From assembly GCA_029448655.1 (NCBI GenBank), contig JACCLO010000036.1, forward strand, positions 1 to 64,000: a stretch of 64,000 nt of DNA, written 5' to 3'. A program made the position numbers and the translations under genes. Under the pieces are notes generated by a model. It did no database searches. It was not told the DNA's origin and saw only the letters and a list, made by a program, of their open reading frames with translations. Below are positions 30,341 through 42,307 of this stretch, piece after piece. Positions within the stretch are counted from its first letter, which is position 1, and every line of letters begins with the position of its first letter. The stretch is from Wolfiporia cocos. Lineage: Eukaryota > Basidiomycota > Agaricomycetes > Polyporales > Phaeolaceae.

Positions 30341-31617
30341 ACTTGTTATTGTTTGTCTTAGGTTGATAAGGTTTAGCTAGAATTCCCTGATACCTTAACA
30401 GTCATGCGCCCATACTTACAGTAGTGCCACCCATGTGACTCACCTTAGGTAGTGCACAGGCCACCTCTTTAGGGTAGACACAGTGTGTCCCCCTGTATGT
30501 ACATATAGCGCGAGCTGAGGTCTTACAACCTCAGTTCTACTATTCTTGGCAACCAGGTCAATCCTCACTACCTCTGCGTGTGCGCCCGCCTGCGTCTTGG
30601 CAACACTACTATTCTATACTCGCTAGTCTGTGGTGCAAGACTGCACATACCGCTGTTGTCAGAAAAATATTTTCTCTCGGGTTCTCCGGGCAGGTCTGGA
30701 TGTGCCGAGATAGGCGAGGTGTTCGAGGGGTTGATGTCGAGTAGTTTTACCGGTTGAACGTAGCCTGTAGCGATTTAGAACTGCGGCGGTGCGTCGAATA
30801 AAGTGGAAATAATAGACATTGACTCGAAAATGTTTGTGACCGATTTCCTAAGTCCTAAGCGTACGCCTCGAGCGCAGCCCTTCGTCTGACTTCGTCTGGG
30901 TGGAATTCGATGATTTGCTCGTATCTACACATCGCCTAAATACATGGAGAGCCACGAAATTTTCTACAACATTTTAAGTGTCCTAAAATTTCGAGTGTGC
31001 ACCCTACAAGCTAGACAATCCAGAGACGAACCCTGAGATGGTGAAGACTGTCCTGAAACACAAGCAAATTATTTTATGAGACCGATCACCTGTAGATCTA
31101 GGGTGGTGCACCGAGGTTGGAGAGAAAAGACATGGAAAAAGCTATAGGAAGGCAGTTGGGGTTGGGCCAGACCTGGCTAGGCTAGAGAGCCTAGGGAAGC
31201 GTCAGATGGCACCTGTTTTGACTGGATGAGCAGCCAGATAGTGCCCGCAGGGCTTTTGCGACATTTCAGATTGTGCATGAGCCAGCGAAGGTTCACTGTA
31301 CGAGTATGATCGAGGCCGATCATGATCGGTCAAGCTGTGGCTGAACTACCTCAGATGGGCATTCTGCCTACCAGCTGGCTTTCTGTGGTGTGTTCTGTGT
31401 CGTTTTGGTGTGTGTTTGATCGTGCCCTGGTATTCTTACATGTGTCTAAAGTCTATGGCACATTTATATTGCAGCCGCAGCCACGCGCGAGCTGGAACGG
31501 CCAAAGACAATCGAGGCAGGGCACCGGCCGTGCGGGCCGTCTGGTCCCTTGGGGACACCTGTTCCTGGCCGTGCATGGCATCCCGTGCATGGTCCAGGAG
31601 CGCCATCCCTTCAGATA
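30341..31617. other. LTR-like promoter module, then unassigned sequence
   Basis: Around 30498-30540 a TATA-like sequence precedes a perfect palindrome (arm CTGAGGT at 30515-30521, loop CTTACA) and the stretch TTCTACTATTCTTGG, the same arrangement as in the LTRs further right. I could not place the ends of this LTR. From about 30660 to 31617 I see no gene or repeat boundary. Confidence 0.4.
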
Positions 31618-31808
31618 TGAAGCTTATTGAGGAGGAGCTGGACTATAGGTATCAAGTTGCTGAGGATGAAGTGGACGAGCAGTGTGAAGATGAAGAGGGA
31701 AACAGGGCAGAAAATTATAAAGACAAGGATGGGGATTTGGGTCTGGATGAGGACAGAGTTGACAATCTGGATGACCTGCTCAGCAAGAATGGCTTTGCAC
31801 CACTTTGA
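31618..31808 (+). pseudogene. Acidic C-terminal coding remnant
   Basis: An open frame ending at TGA 31806-31808 encodes an acidic tail (KLIEEELDYRYQVAEDEVDE, then EDRVDNLDDLLSKNGFAPL). It resembles the acidic segments of transposon-encoded proteins, but nothing identifies it. The interval 31809-32081 holds nothing I can name. Confidence 0.25.
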
Positions 31809-32081
31809 GCAATATACACAGCTTCTCAGATGTGCTCAGATTTTTGTAGTTTGAGCATTCTCAACATCATGTATACCACTTATTTTGTACATTGTGATTC
31901 TACATGATGGTTCTGAGGCCTCTAGGTGTGCACCACATTGTGTGGCATATGCCACAGGCTATAGTATATCCACATAGGTAAGCTGCAACAGCACTTTGCA
32001 ATTCATATGCCAGCCTGACTACCAAACAACAATTCTATACCAGTCTGATGATTAGTTTCCCAGTCACACATTGAATTTGAC

Positions 32082-32708
32082 TAGTGATGTGCAGGCCCAG
32101 CCCAGCCCAAAAGCCCTGGCTTTGATGGCCCACCGCTTTTCAAAACCTCAGGCCGGGCCCTCACTGACAGCTCACAGCTTGGCCCAGCCTGGGCCAGGGC
32201 CAAGCTGGGGCCTACCACTGCTAGGATAGTCATCACTATAGCCTTGAAAGTTTGAAATACACCATTTTCAATTGTTCCTTGATGAAAAGGAACATTGAGG
32301 CCTACAAATTATAGTGGTATTAAGTGTCAAAATAACCTTCCACCAGCATGGCATTCAGTAGTGCACCTGCCATATGGGGTATTGTATAGGTGCCCAATGG
32401 TGAGTGGCAGGCTTCAACATTAAGGACATGACTTATTGGCTTTTTATGTAGTCTGAAATGAACAGCATATAATACTATAGTTTAGTTAAGCATACTACTA
32501 TCCTGTACAATCTTATATTGTAGTTGCCAGACATTGTAGCCATTAAGGTCACCAGGCTGGGGCTCAACAGCTCAGCCTGGCTCAGCCTGAGATACAAGCT
32601 GGGCCCTGGGCCATCTCAAGCCATGTTGTAAAGCCTAGCTCACCCCAGCCCAAGTAGGGCTTGGCCCAGCTTGGCTCTGGCCTCAAGCCAGGCCTGGCAC
32701 ATCACCTA
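32082..32708. mobile_element. Non-autonomous hAT element, second copy
   Basis: Same family as 28195 and 62400, about 627 bp and not interrupted. TAGTGATGTG at the left and CACATCACCTA at the right, each with a single-base difference from the other copies. The 8-bp flanks match at 7 of 8 positions (ATTTGACT/GTTTGACT), so this is probably the oldest of the three. Confidence 0.82.
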
Positions 32709-32965
32709 GTTTGACTGACATTGATAAGATACCTTCAGAGTGGCGATTGAATGCTACTCTGCTGTTGATATTATCAGCACTTATCTACAGAGATCAGATC
32801 CTTCCTTGATTGGCAAGTACCTCCAGCACTGCTCCAGCACTGGTAAGTCATCTCTGTCAGGAATTAGAACCAGTTGTAATCACTTCAAATCAGTTCACAC
32901 CTCATACAGTTCAATCCAAAGACAAACCAGTTCTACCCAAATCCTATAACCACCCCACATTAATG

Positions 32966-33581
32966 TGTCACAAGAAATTGTGGCGTCATTTTCCCCATTT
33001 TTCCATGTTTTTATGCCAAAATGCTGGTTTTTAGCCGCTCGTAGGACAGCACGTGCATAGGTAGATAAATGCTTTATCTTATCTAGCTACATCACGGTCT
33101 TTCGTCATCACTAGGTAACAACGTCACCTTGTATTGTAGCACATGACTTGACTGCACACAGACCACACCTTTAGGGCAAGGCAGTTAGGTAGTTAGGGAG
33201 TTGCTGCATGTATATATACTTGGTGACGTCTGAGGTACTCCTCAGACTTAGTATCTCAGCCTAGGGGGTGTGTCCCCTGGCAACCTCTCAAAACCCTCTG
33301 CTGCCTGGCTTGAGTGTAACAGCGAACTGCATTAGCAACAAGCCCGCTGCTCTCTCCTTGAGGGTGGGGGCCTCTTTCAATATTATTCTTGCTTCACTCT
33401 CTGCTCGCTAGTCTGGGGGCATTGTGGTACACTCATGGGTTGTGACCTCAGGCATTCGGTGAGGCATCTCAATAGATGCAGCCTCCTGTTCTCCCTTACG
33501 AGGATGGGGCCCTGTAGGGCGGATATATAGGAATATAGGGGTTCCCCCGCTTAGGCAGGTAGCATGGTGGTTACCGTGTCA
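32966..33581 (+). mobile_element. LTR, same family as 56118-56720
   Basis: Starts TGTCACAAG and ends CCGTGTCA. TATATATAC near 33211 is followed by a palindrome (arm GTCTGAGG at 33228-33235, loop TACT). Much of the sequence aligns with the LTR at 56118-56720. I found no matching 5-bp flanks, so the copy may be part of a rearranged element. The short interval 32709-32965 shows no identifiable feature. Confidence 0.75.
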
Positions 33582-33685
33582 TATCACAACATCTCAGAAG
33601 CCCAAGAAACTGTTCTAATACTCCCAACAAAACAAAGCTACCACAAGGCAATATCTAAACATAAGGTTATCAAATTCCTGATCTA

Positions 33686-34047
33686 TGTCACAGATCGGGA
33701 CATTCTACGAATTTTTCTATATTTTTACCTATTTTTCTGGCATTTCTACGAGCTTATTTACACTTACACTTGTAACCGCCCATAGACACGTCCATGTACA
33801 CAAACAACACATACATAACATGCATGTCCAAACTAGTTACTCAGCGGACTAGTTCTCCGAAGTCACACCCCTTAGTAATATCCCAATACCAGGCTATGTC
33901 ACTAGGGATGACATGGAATACCGTGTGTATCATGCAATGGGGAATACCCCCCTAATATAACCCTATACTCCTGATGAGGAGGAGCAGGCTATGTCCTGCC
34001 TATAAGATGCAGGTCACCATGCATGTCATAAGTCTCAGTGGTCGAGT
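33686..34047 (+). repeat. Partial LTR related to the 16641-17339 solo LTR
   Basis: Begins TGTCACAGATCGGGACATTC and follows the reverse complement of the 16641-17339 LTR, with substitutions, through the CAGCGGACTA block. The far end is lost or replaced by another repeat. Confidence 0.7.
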
Positions 34048-34061
34048 ATGACACGGATAAC

Positions 34062-34319
34062 TTATCACAAGACGCGCTGCGGACCCAATGCAACGTGCTT
34101 ATGAGTGGCATAATAGCCACTCCCCCAAAGGGCTACGATAACAGCTCATGCTGCTATCGAGGGTCCAGCTATATCTGCAGTTCATATTCCCACGCTCGGC
34201 GCCTATTAGACACTCTATGGTGTAGGCCATGTATGCCGGCGCCACGTACGGGTAATGTACCCTAGTTATTGCTCCGTAACGTCTATGATATTATGCTTTC
34301 GCATTATCTGTGACATTAC
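34062..34319 (-). repeat. Short LTR-like direct repeat, copy 1
   Basis: Nearly identical to 34721-34978 and related in reverse to 54226-54455. Ends TTATCTGTGACA and is followed by TTACCCCCAC, the reversed polypurine tract of this LTR clade, so it reads as the 3' LTR of a minus-strand element. Confidence 0.75.
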
Positions 34320-34720
34320 CCCCACTTCAAGGATTAACCGTCTCTGGTTAAGGAGATAACTTAGGCTGCATCAAGCCGCCCCCGGTACTAAGTATCACTT
34401 CTACTATGCTTTGTCATTGTGCCTGGTGAAGGGTACCCCCAATCCCTTATACCATTTGGCTTATGACGTGTGTGCCAACCTCTTGAAGGCCCGACTTACA
34501 CCCTGGATTTTGGGTGCGGGTTAAGGCTATTTAATAGTAGTTTTTACCACGCAAGCTTTGACCAATCTTATCCCCTGATACCTTACGGTTATAGAGGGGC
34601 CCCATGATACAGGGGGTCACGTGGTGGGTACTTTTCCCTCAGCCGCCAGTGGTTCGGAAGCGCCCAGGCAGTGGAAATATTTGCCACCACCCAGGTTCGA
34701 ACCGGCGACCGGGTGAGCTG
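34320..34720. other. Sequence between two short LTR-like repeats
   Basis: About 400 bp with no coding potential, bounded by two near-identical LTR-like repeats, as in a very small terminal-repeat retroelement (TRIM). A GGTTCGAACC motif near 34696 looks tRNA T-arm-like but no full tRNA fold is visible. Confidence 0.45.
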
Positions 34721-34978
34721 TTATTATATCACAAGACGCGCTGCGGACCCAATGCAACGTGCTTATGAGTGGCATAATAGCCACTCCCCAAAAGGGCTAC
34801 GATAACAGCTCATGCTGCTATCGAGGGTCCAGCTATATCTGCAGTTCATATTCCCACGCTCGGCGCCTATTAGACACTCTATGGTGTAGGCCATGTATGC
34901 CGGCGCCACGTACGGGTAATGTACCCTAGTTATTGCTCCGTAACGTCTATGATATTATGCTTTCGCATTATCTGTGAC
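34721..34978 (-). repeat. Short LTR-like direct repeat, copy 2
   Basis: Near-identical to 34062-34319. Its first dozen or so bases differ, so the pair may be rearranged. It abuts the truncated left edge of element B at 34979. Confidence 0.75.
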
Positions 34979-35398
34979 ACATGCAAGAGCTGCGGCCGGA
35001 AGGACTGCACAAACATGGAGGGGTGATGCAATTGGAGGGTGCCAGCATCCAAGGTGGACAATAAGGGGGCTCAGAAATCTACTAGCGGCAACCCCCCCAC
35101 ACCTCATGGCAAAGGTCACATGGTCCAGGTCACCACAACAGAGATGTGGATCCCAGATGACAGTGACAACTCCATGGGCAACTCCACCGCCCATTCATCC
35201 GTGCGCATCACGGAGGTAGAGGAACCACTGGCCAGTACACCGGCTCCATCAACAGCCCCAATTGGTCAGCCACCGAATTGGGGCACTACCATTATCCCAT
35301 GGCATTCAGTTGCCAGAAAACTCCTGACCATCCAGCTAGCGAGTCGAATTTTCGCCTTCAGCACATGTGAATCCTTGCCTATGTGTGCTGTGTACTAG
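34979..35398 (+). pseudogene. Element B Gag remnant
   Basis: A frame with HTCKSCGRKDC near 34980 and then a polar P/T/S-rich stretch (MVQVTTTEMWIPDDSDN, STPAPSTAPIGQPPNWGTT), separated by a TGA at about 35025. Probably the end of Gag; the truncated left side makes the zinc-finger type uncertain. Confidence 0.45.
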
Positions 35399-35399
35399 T

Positions 35400-37296
35400 A
35401 TAGTTGCCTGTACTGCTGACCTGCTTGTAAAAAATTGTGAAAATTTATATCACTATTACAAGAATCATGCATGTGATAAGTCCCGATCTTTCCAGATCTG
35501 GGTTGACTTGTGGGTCTATGGTCAGAAAGTGCAAGGCTTGGCTTTAATCGATAGTGGAGCAACGTTATCAGTCATCAACTCAGACTTTGTTGACAAACAT
35601 CGTCTAGTCACCCACGATAAGAAAGACCCTTTTTGGATTCATAATGCAGATGGATCATACAACAAAAATGGTCTCATCAATAAGTCAGTTAAAGGATTCA
35701 TGCAACATGGCGAGCACAAGGAAAAGGTATTCCTTACTCATGAAAATCCTCAACCACGACATTATACTAGGATATGACTGGTTAATTAAACATAACCCCA
35801 CTATGGTCTGGCACTCTTGCATTCTGGTATATCGTTGTGGGTCTGCATGCACTGTAGACTCAGATACGTCCCCTGTTTCGGAAGAAGTTGCACCCGATGA
35901 CGAAGAGGACAATAATAACATCAGCAACATTTGGGATTCTGCGCTAGACACGATTGGAGATGGAAACCCTGATGATCCATTTATCAAGTGGATCGGTACC
36001 CTGTCCAATGAGGAATTGGGACTCCTCATGGGAATGGTAGGAGAAATCCACCAGAACAGACCAGAAGCTGCAACCGAAAAATGGAAGCAGCTTGTGCCTA
36101 AGGAATATTGGGAATTCGGCCCAATGGTATTTTCGCAAAAAGCATCCGAAAGGATGCCAACACGTAAGCCATATGATCATGCCATCAATTTAATCGAAGG
36201 CACTCCATTGCCAACACTGGCCAAACCATATTCCCTCTTGCCAAAGGAAGAAAATTCCCTCCGTGACTGGATCGCTGAAGAAAAGCGAAAAGGCTACATC
36301 TGAGATTCAAGCTCCCCTATGGCCAGCCCAGTATTTTTCGTTGCCAAGAAAGATGGAACCTTGTGCATGGTAATCAATTACAGGAAGCTGAACGAAATAA
36401 CTGTGGATAACAAGTACCCTATACCCCAGATATCGGACCTTATCAACCAACTCTCAGGTGCATCGATCTTTACTAAGATCGACCTGAGATGGGGTTACAA
36501 CAACGTCCGTATCAAGGAAGGTGATGAATGGAAAACAGCATTCATTACTAAACAGGGGTTGTACGAAGCCATGGTTATGTATTTCGGTTTCAAGAACGTG
36601 CCAGGGACTTTCCAAGCAATGATGAACGACGTCCTAAAGGATTTCATTGCCACCGGAAAAGTCATAGTCTATCTGGACGACATACTGATCTTTGGCAACG
36701 ACTTAGCGGAACAACCGCAAAATCACCAAGGCAGTCCTGAAAAGGCTGCGGGACAATGATCTATATGCCAAACCCGAGAAATGCTTCTTTGAAAAAAGTA
36801 GCATCGACTATTTGGGTATGATAATTTCTAAGGGCAGAGTCGAAATGGACCCCTCGAAACTATCAGGAGTATTAGATTGGCTGACCCCAACCAAGTTGAA
36901 GGAAGTACACGCCTTTTAGGCTTTGCGAACTTCTATCGGCGGTTTATTCAGGACTTCTTGAAAATTGTGAAACCCCTGACAACACTCATGAAGAAGTCGG
37001 AGAAATGGCATTGGGATGAAGCACAGGAAGAAGCTTTCCAAAAGCTCAAGGCGGCCTTTACAACTGCCCCATCTTACATATCGGACAAAATTCAGAAATT
37101 CCGTATAGAAGCCAACACATCAGACTTTGCGACTGGAGCAGTCCTAACGCAATGGTCACCAGATAGTTGGAAATGGAATCCTTGCGCCTTCTATTCCACA
37201 GGCATGACTGCCCCGGAACGGAACTACAAAATTTATGACAAAGAGATGCTAGCCATAATTCAGCATTAGAAGAATGGCAACATTATCTCGAAGGTC
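35400..37296 (+). pseudogene. Element B protease, reverse transcriptase and start of RNase H
   Basis: Protease: LALIDSGATLSVINSDFVD (about 35540-35595) and, after a frame shift near 35740, HDIILGYDWL. RT: PYSLLPKEE, KGYI, then TGA at 36301-36303 where relatives have an arginine (CGA to TGA fits), then [40 protein letters not shown] and YLDD near 36669-36680. Further shifts occur near 36710 and 36915 (before GFANFYRRFI). RNase H starts with EANTSDFATGAVLTQ and, after another shift at about 37265, ALEEWQHYLEGHP, where the 11-kb insertion begins. No key RT residue is lost, but the frame is broken at least four times. Confidence 0.9.
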
Positions 37297-37301
37297 ACCC
37301 G

Positions 37302-38406
37302 TGACACAGATGGCTCTGTGGGACTCACCAAGCCAGTATCCTGCGATGAACTAGGCGACTTAGTGAGGGAAGAGGTTAGTCAGACGCCAATAGGATGGTA
37401 GGAGGTTCTTCTACGGCGTACGCCGAGAAGAATAGAACTGAACGTTATATGAGCGCTTGGCTCCTACATTCTAATACATGGGTATCGGGAAGGTCACGTG
37501 CTACTAGCTAGCTTATGTACCTTACCGGGTTATGTGGCTTTGCCAAGTGGCGAAGCTTATCTTATCTGATGTTTATGTTACTCTATCTAGAATGGCCGTG
37601 GAAGGCCCTAATGCCGACCCAATCGTAATAGAGGGATTATGTCTTTAGTTGTGTACTAACTGGGCGCAGCCCGGGTATAGGTGAAGCCGGTGCCGGATTA
37701 CCTTTGCGGTACTATGGCGATGGCCGTGCTCGTTGATGACCAAGGCGGAGACGCCGAGGTCGTTATGCCATTGGACGGGAAGTACCTGTGGCATGTGTTA
37801 CAGGCCCGGTACCGGAGGGTTACCGAGGCATGTGTTGGTCTTAGCCGTGAGGCGAGGACCGGTGTTTGGGCAACGCCGTGATGGCAGAAGCCGGACTTGG
37901 AGAACGCCGAGTCCGTGGGAGGCCGAGAGGCCGTGACCCTATCGCGATATTGCCTTGATGCTAATATAGTGCGTATGGTCGTGTTGCCATTAATTATGCG
38001 AAGGCGTGGCGCGCCTGAGGTGCCATTGTGATCAAGGATCTTATGGCGTGGTGGAGCGGGAAGGCCGACCCAATAGTACAAGGCCTCGCGAGGCACTGTT
38101 TGTACGTGTGGACATTATTATGCGAGGCGTGCCGCGCTCGGCCTATCATTATGATCTAGGATCTATGACGTGGCTGGTCTAGCTCCTGAAGGCTGAGACC
38201 TGTATGACGTAGCTGTAGTGTTGCTATTGGACGTGGTGTACCGTAGCGTTACGTAAGCTGAGTCATGTGGTTGATAAGCCCAGTTAAGAGCTTGTCGTGG
38301 TGGCAATGGGAGTTAACCCGTAGATAACTGTAGTTAGACGTATAAATCCCAGGTAAATTGCTATAATCATAGGAAAAATGCTGTAAGCCCAGATAAATCT
38401 GTGACA
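37302..38406 (-). repeat. Tandem element LTR, left copy
   Basis: 1105 bp, TGACACAGATGG...CTGTGACA. Followed by TTACCCCCGC, the reversed polypurine tract. Its promoter part is more degraded than in the other two copies. Confidence 0.93.
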
Positions 38407-41400
38407 TTACCCCCGCTTTAGGTTTCATCGTCCCTGATGAAACTATTCCTCATTAGTGTACGTCCCCTAAGAGCGGTATAACGCGTGATGACGAAGTGTC
38501 AAATGCCGTTATGGTGCTGCTTCAATTTTGTTAATTGAACAGGGATAAATGGGAGTTTCAGGACTTTGTAGTGGAACCTGAGCGTTGAATGGGATAGCGA
38601 TTTTATTCCTTATAGTGATTTGTAACGCGTGATAGCGAAGTGCTAAATGCCGTTACTAGCGATTATCAACGCGTGATGACCGAAAGGTCAAATGCCGTTT
38701 GTTGGGGAGGGATAGTCTTGTTACTTGAGTGTATTGTCATTGTGCACGCGGATCCTAGAAGGAGGGCTCTCCTGTTATCGCTGAAGGTGTTCAAGTGCCT
38801 TTTCGCGACCTTGGTCGGATTGTTGCTTTTGCTTATGACGTTACTCGTAGTAGAAGGCGATATGGAAATGGTCATCATATAGTGCCTTTGAAGTCTACTA
38901 GTAATCTGTATCTCTAATAGCTTGCCAAGCGTATTAGAGGGTGCATTGTGTCGTTGTACGTATTTCGGATAAGCATTGTGCCGGATACCTTAGAAGTGAG
39001 GGCTCTACTGTTAATCTCTGGAGATTTTCTAGTTTCTCTTCGAGTCCTTGGGCGGTTATAGTGGCTTATGCGTAGTACCCATTTGAATGTAGCATAGCGG
39101 TGCTTTTTCGACGTCTATTGCTGTATCGGTGAATGGAGTTGCAAGTTCCTTTCATTCGAATAGCGGGTGTCTTAGGCTTGTTGCTTGTACAGGGGTAATC
39201 CTACTTTGTACGACTTATGCGGTTGAACGGTTATTAAAGGCGTCGCCTTATGAACGTTTATGAGGCGTCGCCTCCCTAGTATCGCAAGTACTAAGCGTGT
39301 GACATTTGTCAATGCCCATTTGTTACAGGGGTTGTGTCCCCTAGTTAGATTGCTTCTATGTAGCGATCTCTTCGGAGTCGTAAGTTCCGGAATGAAGCTG
39401 TGCCTCGTGGTTGTATGCACTATTTATTAACGAGTAGGCTTCTCGTGTAAAACCCCATAGTATAGGTACTAATCATTGTGCATTATGGTCAATGCTTATG
39501 ATTGTATTCCCTAGATACTGTAGTGTCGTTGCCGTAGTGAGGCCTTATTGGGTAACCGTGAGAACATACATCCTTGTCAGGAGTGTCTCGTAAAGGTATA
39601 TCCCGTAAGGGCTGAGGTCACGTGGTGGCGATGACTGGTAGTTTCCAATGTGCTTGTATGTCGTTAAAGTCGTTGTTCGATTGAAGTATGACATTGTAAG
39701 CGTGGGAACTGGATGACGTTGGGGAAGGATATATTTCGCTATTGGATAGGATAGCTACTATAATTCCTATTACAGGGTTGTCGTCCGTATACGAATAGGA
39801 CAGTACGAGCATGAATGAGGGTAATCAGGCCTCTTAGTGCATGTCGTTGGTTGCTTTCAAGACCGTAAGGTACTGTTGTAAGCGTGGGATAGTGGACTTG
39901 TTTAAGGTCCTAGTGCGAAATCGGGTTTCCACCCCCTCTTTCACGTTTGATCTCCCGATTGAACCTATCCAGATGGTTTTGGTTTTTAAAGAGGTTAAAC
40001 CGCCTCTATAACCCAGATAAGGGTGGGTGGATGTGGGCCTAAGGTATTGTTGTCGTATATCCATGTAAGGCATTATCCAGTAGTCGCTCGCATATGCGAC
40101 TAGATTTTTTATACTAAGGTTTCCCATGCCCTAGTTTGTCGAAATCGAAGGGTTTCCAGGCCCTTATTCGATGTAATGACGAGGTGTATTCCTAATCGGG
40201 AATAGGATACAGATCCGGATTTATTTATTACGTGTCTCGACGACGTAGGTTTCCGTAAACCAAGCAATGAATGATGACCGATTGCCAATCGGTGTGATTG
40301 TCCTGAAAGAAGGGGCTCTTCTGTTCTCTCTGGAAGTTTTCGAGTGCTTCTTTGAGACCTTTTGCGGACGATCGCATTTTATTGCTAGTGTGAATTTTCG
40401 TAATACAGTTGTTCTCCCCACAGAGAAGATGTCGTATTGGAGTAAAACCGTAAATGAGATAGCGAGTCTCGTGACAATATTTGCGGTTGGCGTGCGAATT
40501 TGTCGATTTCAATTCGGGGGAGGGAGGGGGACCGGTTTGGGACTGGTGTGATATTCGGCAATGAATGCGGTGAATGCCAAATGAAGTGTGATGTCTGGAA
40601 GTCTTGACGACCTCCGCTACACTTCAAGGGAATGCGTATCAATAGCATTTGTCCCTTGTCTTCCTTTCCTCTAACCCAGATTGCAAGATTCAATTAAGGA
40701 TCTTATTGCGATCTGTTTGTACGTGGGAGGCTGGTGGAAACAGCGCTTTTCCCAATTATTTATAGACGCTTGTCAGACGTCTCTTCCCAAACGGATGGTA
40801 ATTTCCTTGTCAGGAGATTCCATTACCGAAGGGGTGCCCCCGTTCTAAGGTTCTAATGACTTTGAAATGACTATATGACTTAATGCTCAATAACCCGAAA
40901 TCCCCTTTTCAGGAGCGAAGACCATGAGGTCAAATGGGCGCCGACGGATTATGTGAATCCTAATCGACTTGGTAATAGGTATTCCCACAGTAATGATAGT
41001 TATGAGCATATATTTTGCCTAGCGTACGCGATCCTACGTCGAAGTAAGGTACTAGTGTCGTTTTTTCGATTAACTTAATGTACCTAAGACGTAAAGGTTG
41101 CTTTATATGTACATAAGCGACCTTAACCAGGTTAGATAACCTGGGAACCAGCCGGTGACGCAGGATTTCCAAAGGCTAATACAATGCTATTGGGCGGTTT
41201 CTAAGCTACTTTGACAAAGTAAGTAAGCTACTATGGAGCCGCCACTAAAACTATATTTAACTACTATTGACTGGGATACCAGGGTACCTAGAAGAGCGGG
41301 TCATCAGCGATCTACGCTGAGTGGTCATAGTCATTGAACACAAGAGAAACGGGGGCATGGTTAGGGCGCCCTTGTCAGGACGCCGCGCGGAATTTAGCCG

Positions 41401-42307
41401 ACAGGTGTCTTCATCGAAAAGCGCGCGCTTCCTTCTAGAAAGAGAGTCGGTGACTGCCAGCGCTTGATAAGCTGGGTCACATGGTTGGAATAGGATACAC
41501 AGCCCATTTCCTCGTGGAGATGAGCTGGAAAGTGGTCGCAGTATTACACCGCGACCGGTCCGCGCTTTAGTGGTAAGGCTTGCCATCTATAGCCACCTGG
41601 GTGTCACATCAGGGCTAAAAAACCATCCGTCGATCTAAGATCGCGCATTCACGAGCGCTCCACACATCAAGGATGGTGGGCAACGCGCATGCTTCCGGTG
41701 GGGCCCAACTCGGTTTAACCAGGCTCGCACACCGAGCTGCCCGTAGGACTTACGCTATTGGCTACCGCGAGTGACCTCGGCTGGTTTGGCCTTGCGAGCC
41801 GCACCACCTCACCACTTGGATTCCCCGAAGGAGATCCCAAGCGGGCCCCTTACGCCTGGGGGGCGGCTTTGGAAGATTCCCACACCCCAACTAAGGGAAT
41901 ACGCCGAAGCGCATATCCCTATGGGGATCCTACTGGTAGTGTTGGGTCCCTGAAACAGGGATTGCCAAGACAGGGGGGCTGCGCGCACACAGGCAGACAG
42001 GTCCCCTTTTCCCAATAGGCGGGTCTCAACCGCTGACAGCCGCAACCTTGTCAGGAAGCAGGCCGCTCTCCTTAACCCTGGAGTCCGGGTTCGCAGGACC
42101 CTACTGCTGATTAGGGCAAGTAGAGCCCCACTGGGTGGCAGCAGGCCGCTAAGCCCGCCGCCGATGTATCCAATATCCGCAACCACGGAGCATGCATCAC
42201 CCTTTGCAGGAGCAGCGTCCCCTGCGCTATCTCAGACACCTGTTGGAGGAAAAACCCAGGCGCCACCCAGTTAAGGAGGCGCAGGGGGGTAGGTAGTTCT
42301 ATTCTTA
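38407..42307 (-). other. Tandem element internal region 1, non-coding
   Basis: About 3.9 kb without a supported coding frame. Contains three AACGCGTGA...AATGCCGTT hairpin repeats (38480-38510, 38624-38654, 38668-38699), three related copies of a roughly 60-nt motif (38760-38819, 38994-39055, 40307-40368), and a GC-rich block next to the right-hand LTR (about 41340-42290) that differs least between the two copies. The PBS AAGAATAGAACT (minus strand) is at 42306-42295. Confidence 0.85.

Noticed and set aside
32966..33581. Target duplication for this LTR
   Set aside because: Flanking bases TAATG and TATCA do not match, so I did not call it a clean solo LTR.
34680..34720. tRNA-like T-arm (GGTTCGAACC) near the 34.7 kb repeat
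   Set aside because: No acceptor, D-arm or anticodon arm could be fitted on either strand, and the stem next to the T-loop does not pair properly.
38480..38699. Regularly spaced short repeats, considered as a CRISPR-like array
   Set aside because: Only three units, unequal spacing, eukaryotic context, and the variable part is a paired stem rather than a unique spacer.
41758..42186. Open frames on both strands in the GC-rich part of the tandem element (and at 46724-47114)
   Set aside because: The equivalent frames in the two internal copies differ because of indels, with no domain and no conserved start; GC-rich composition explains their length.
42240..42290. TGGCGCC-type sequence near the tandem-element LTR, considered as a tRNA-lysine PBS
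   Set aside because: It lies about 35 nt from the LTR edge on the minus strand, whereas the exact self-complementary 12-mer is one base from the edge.
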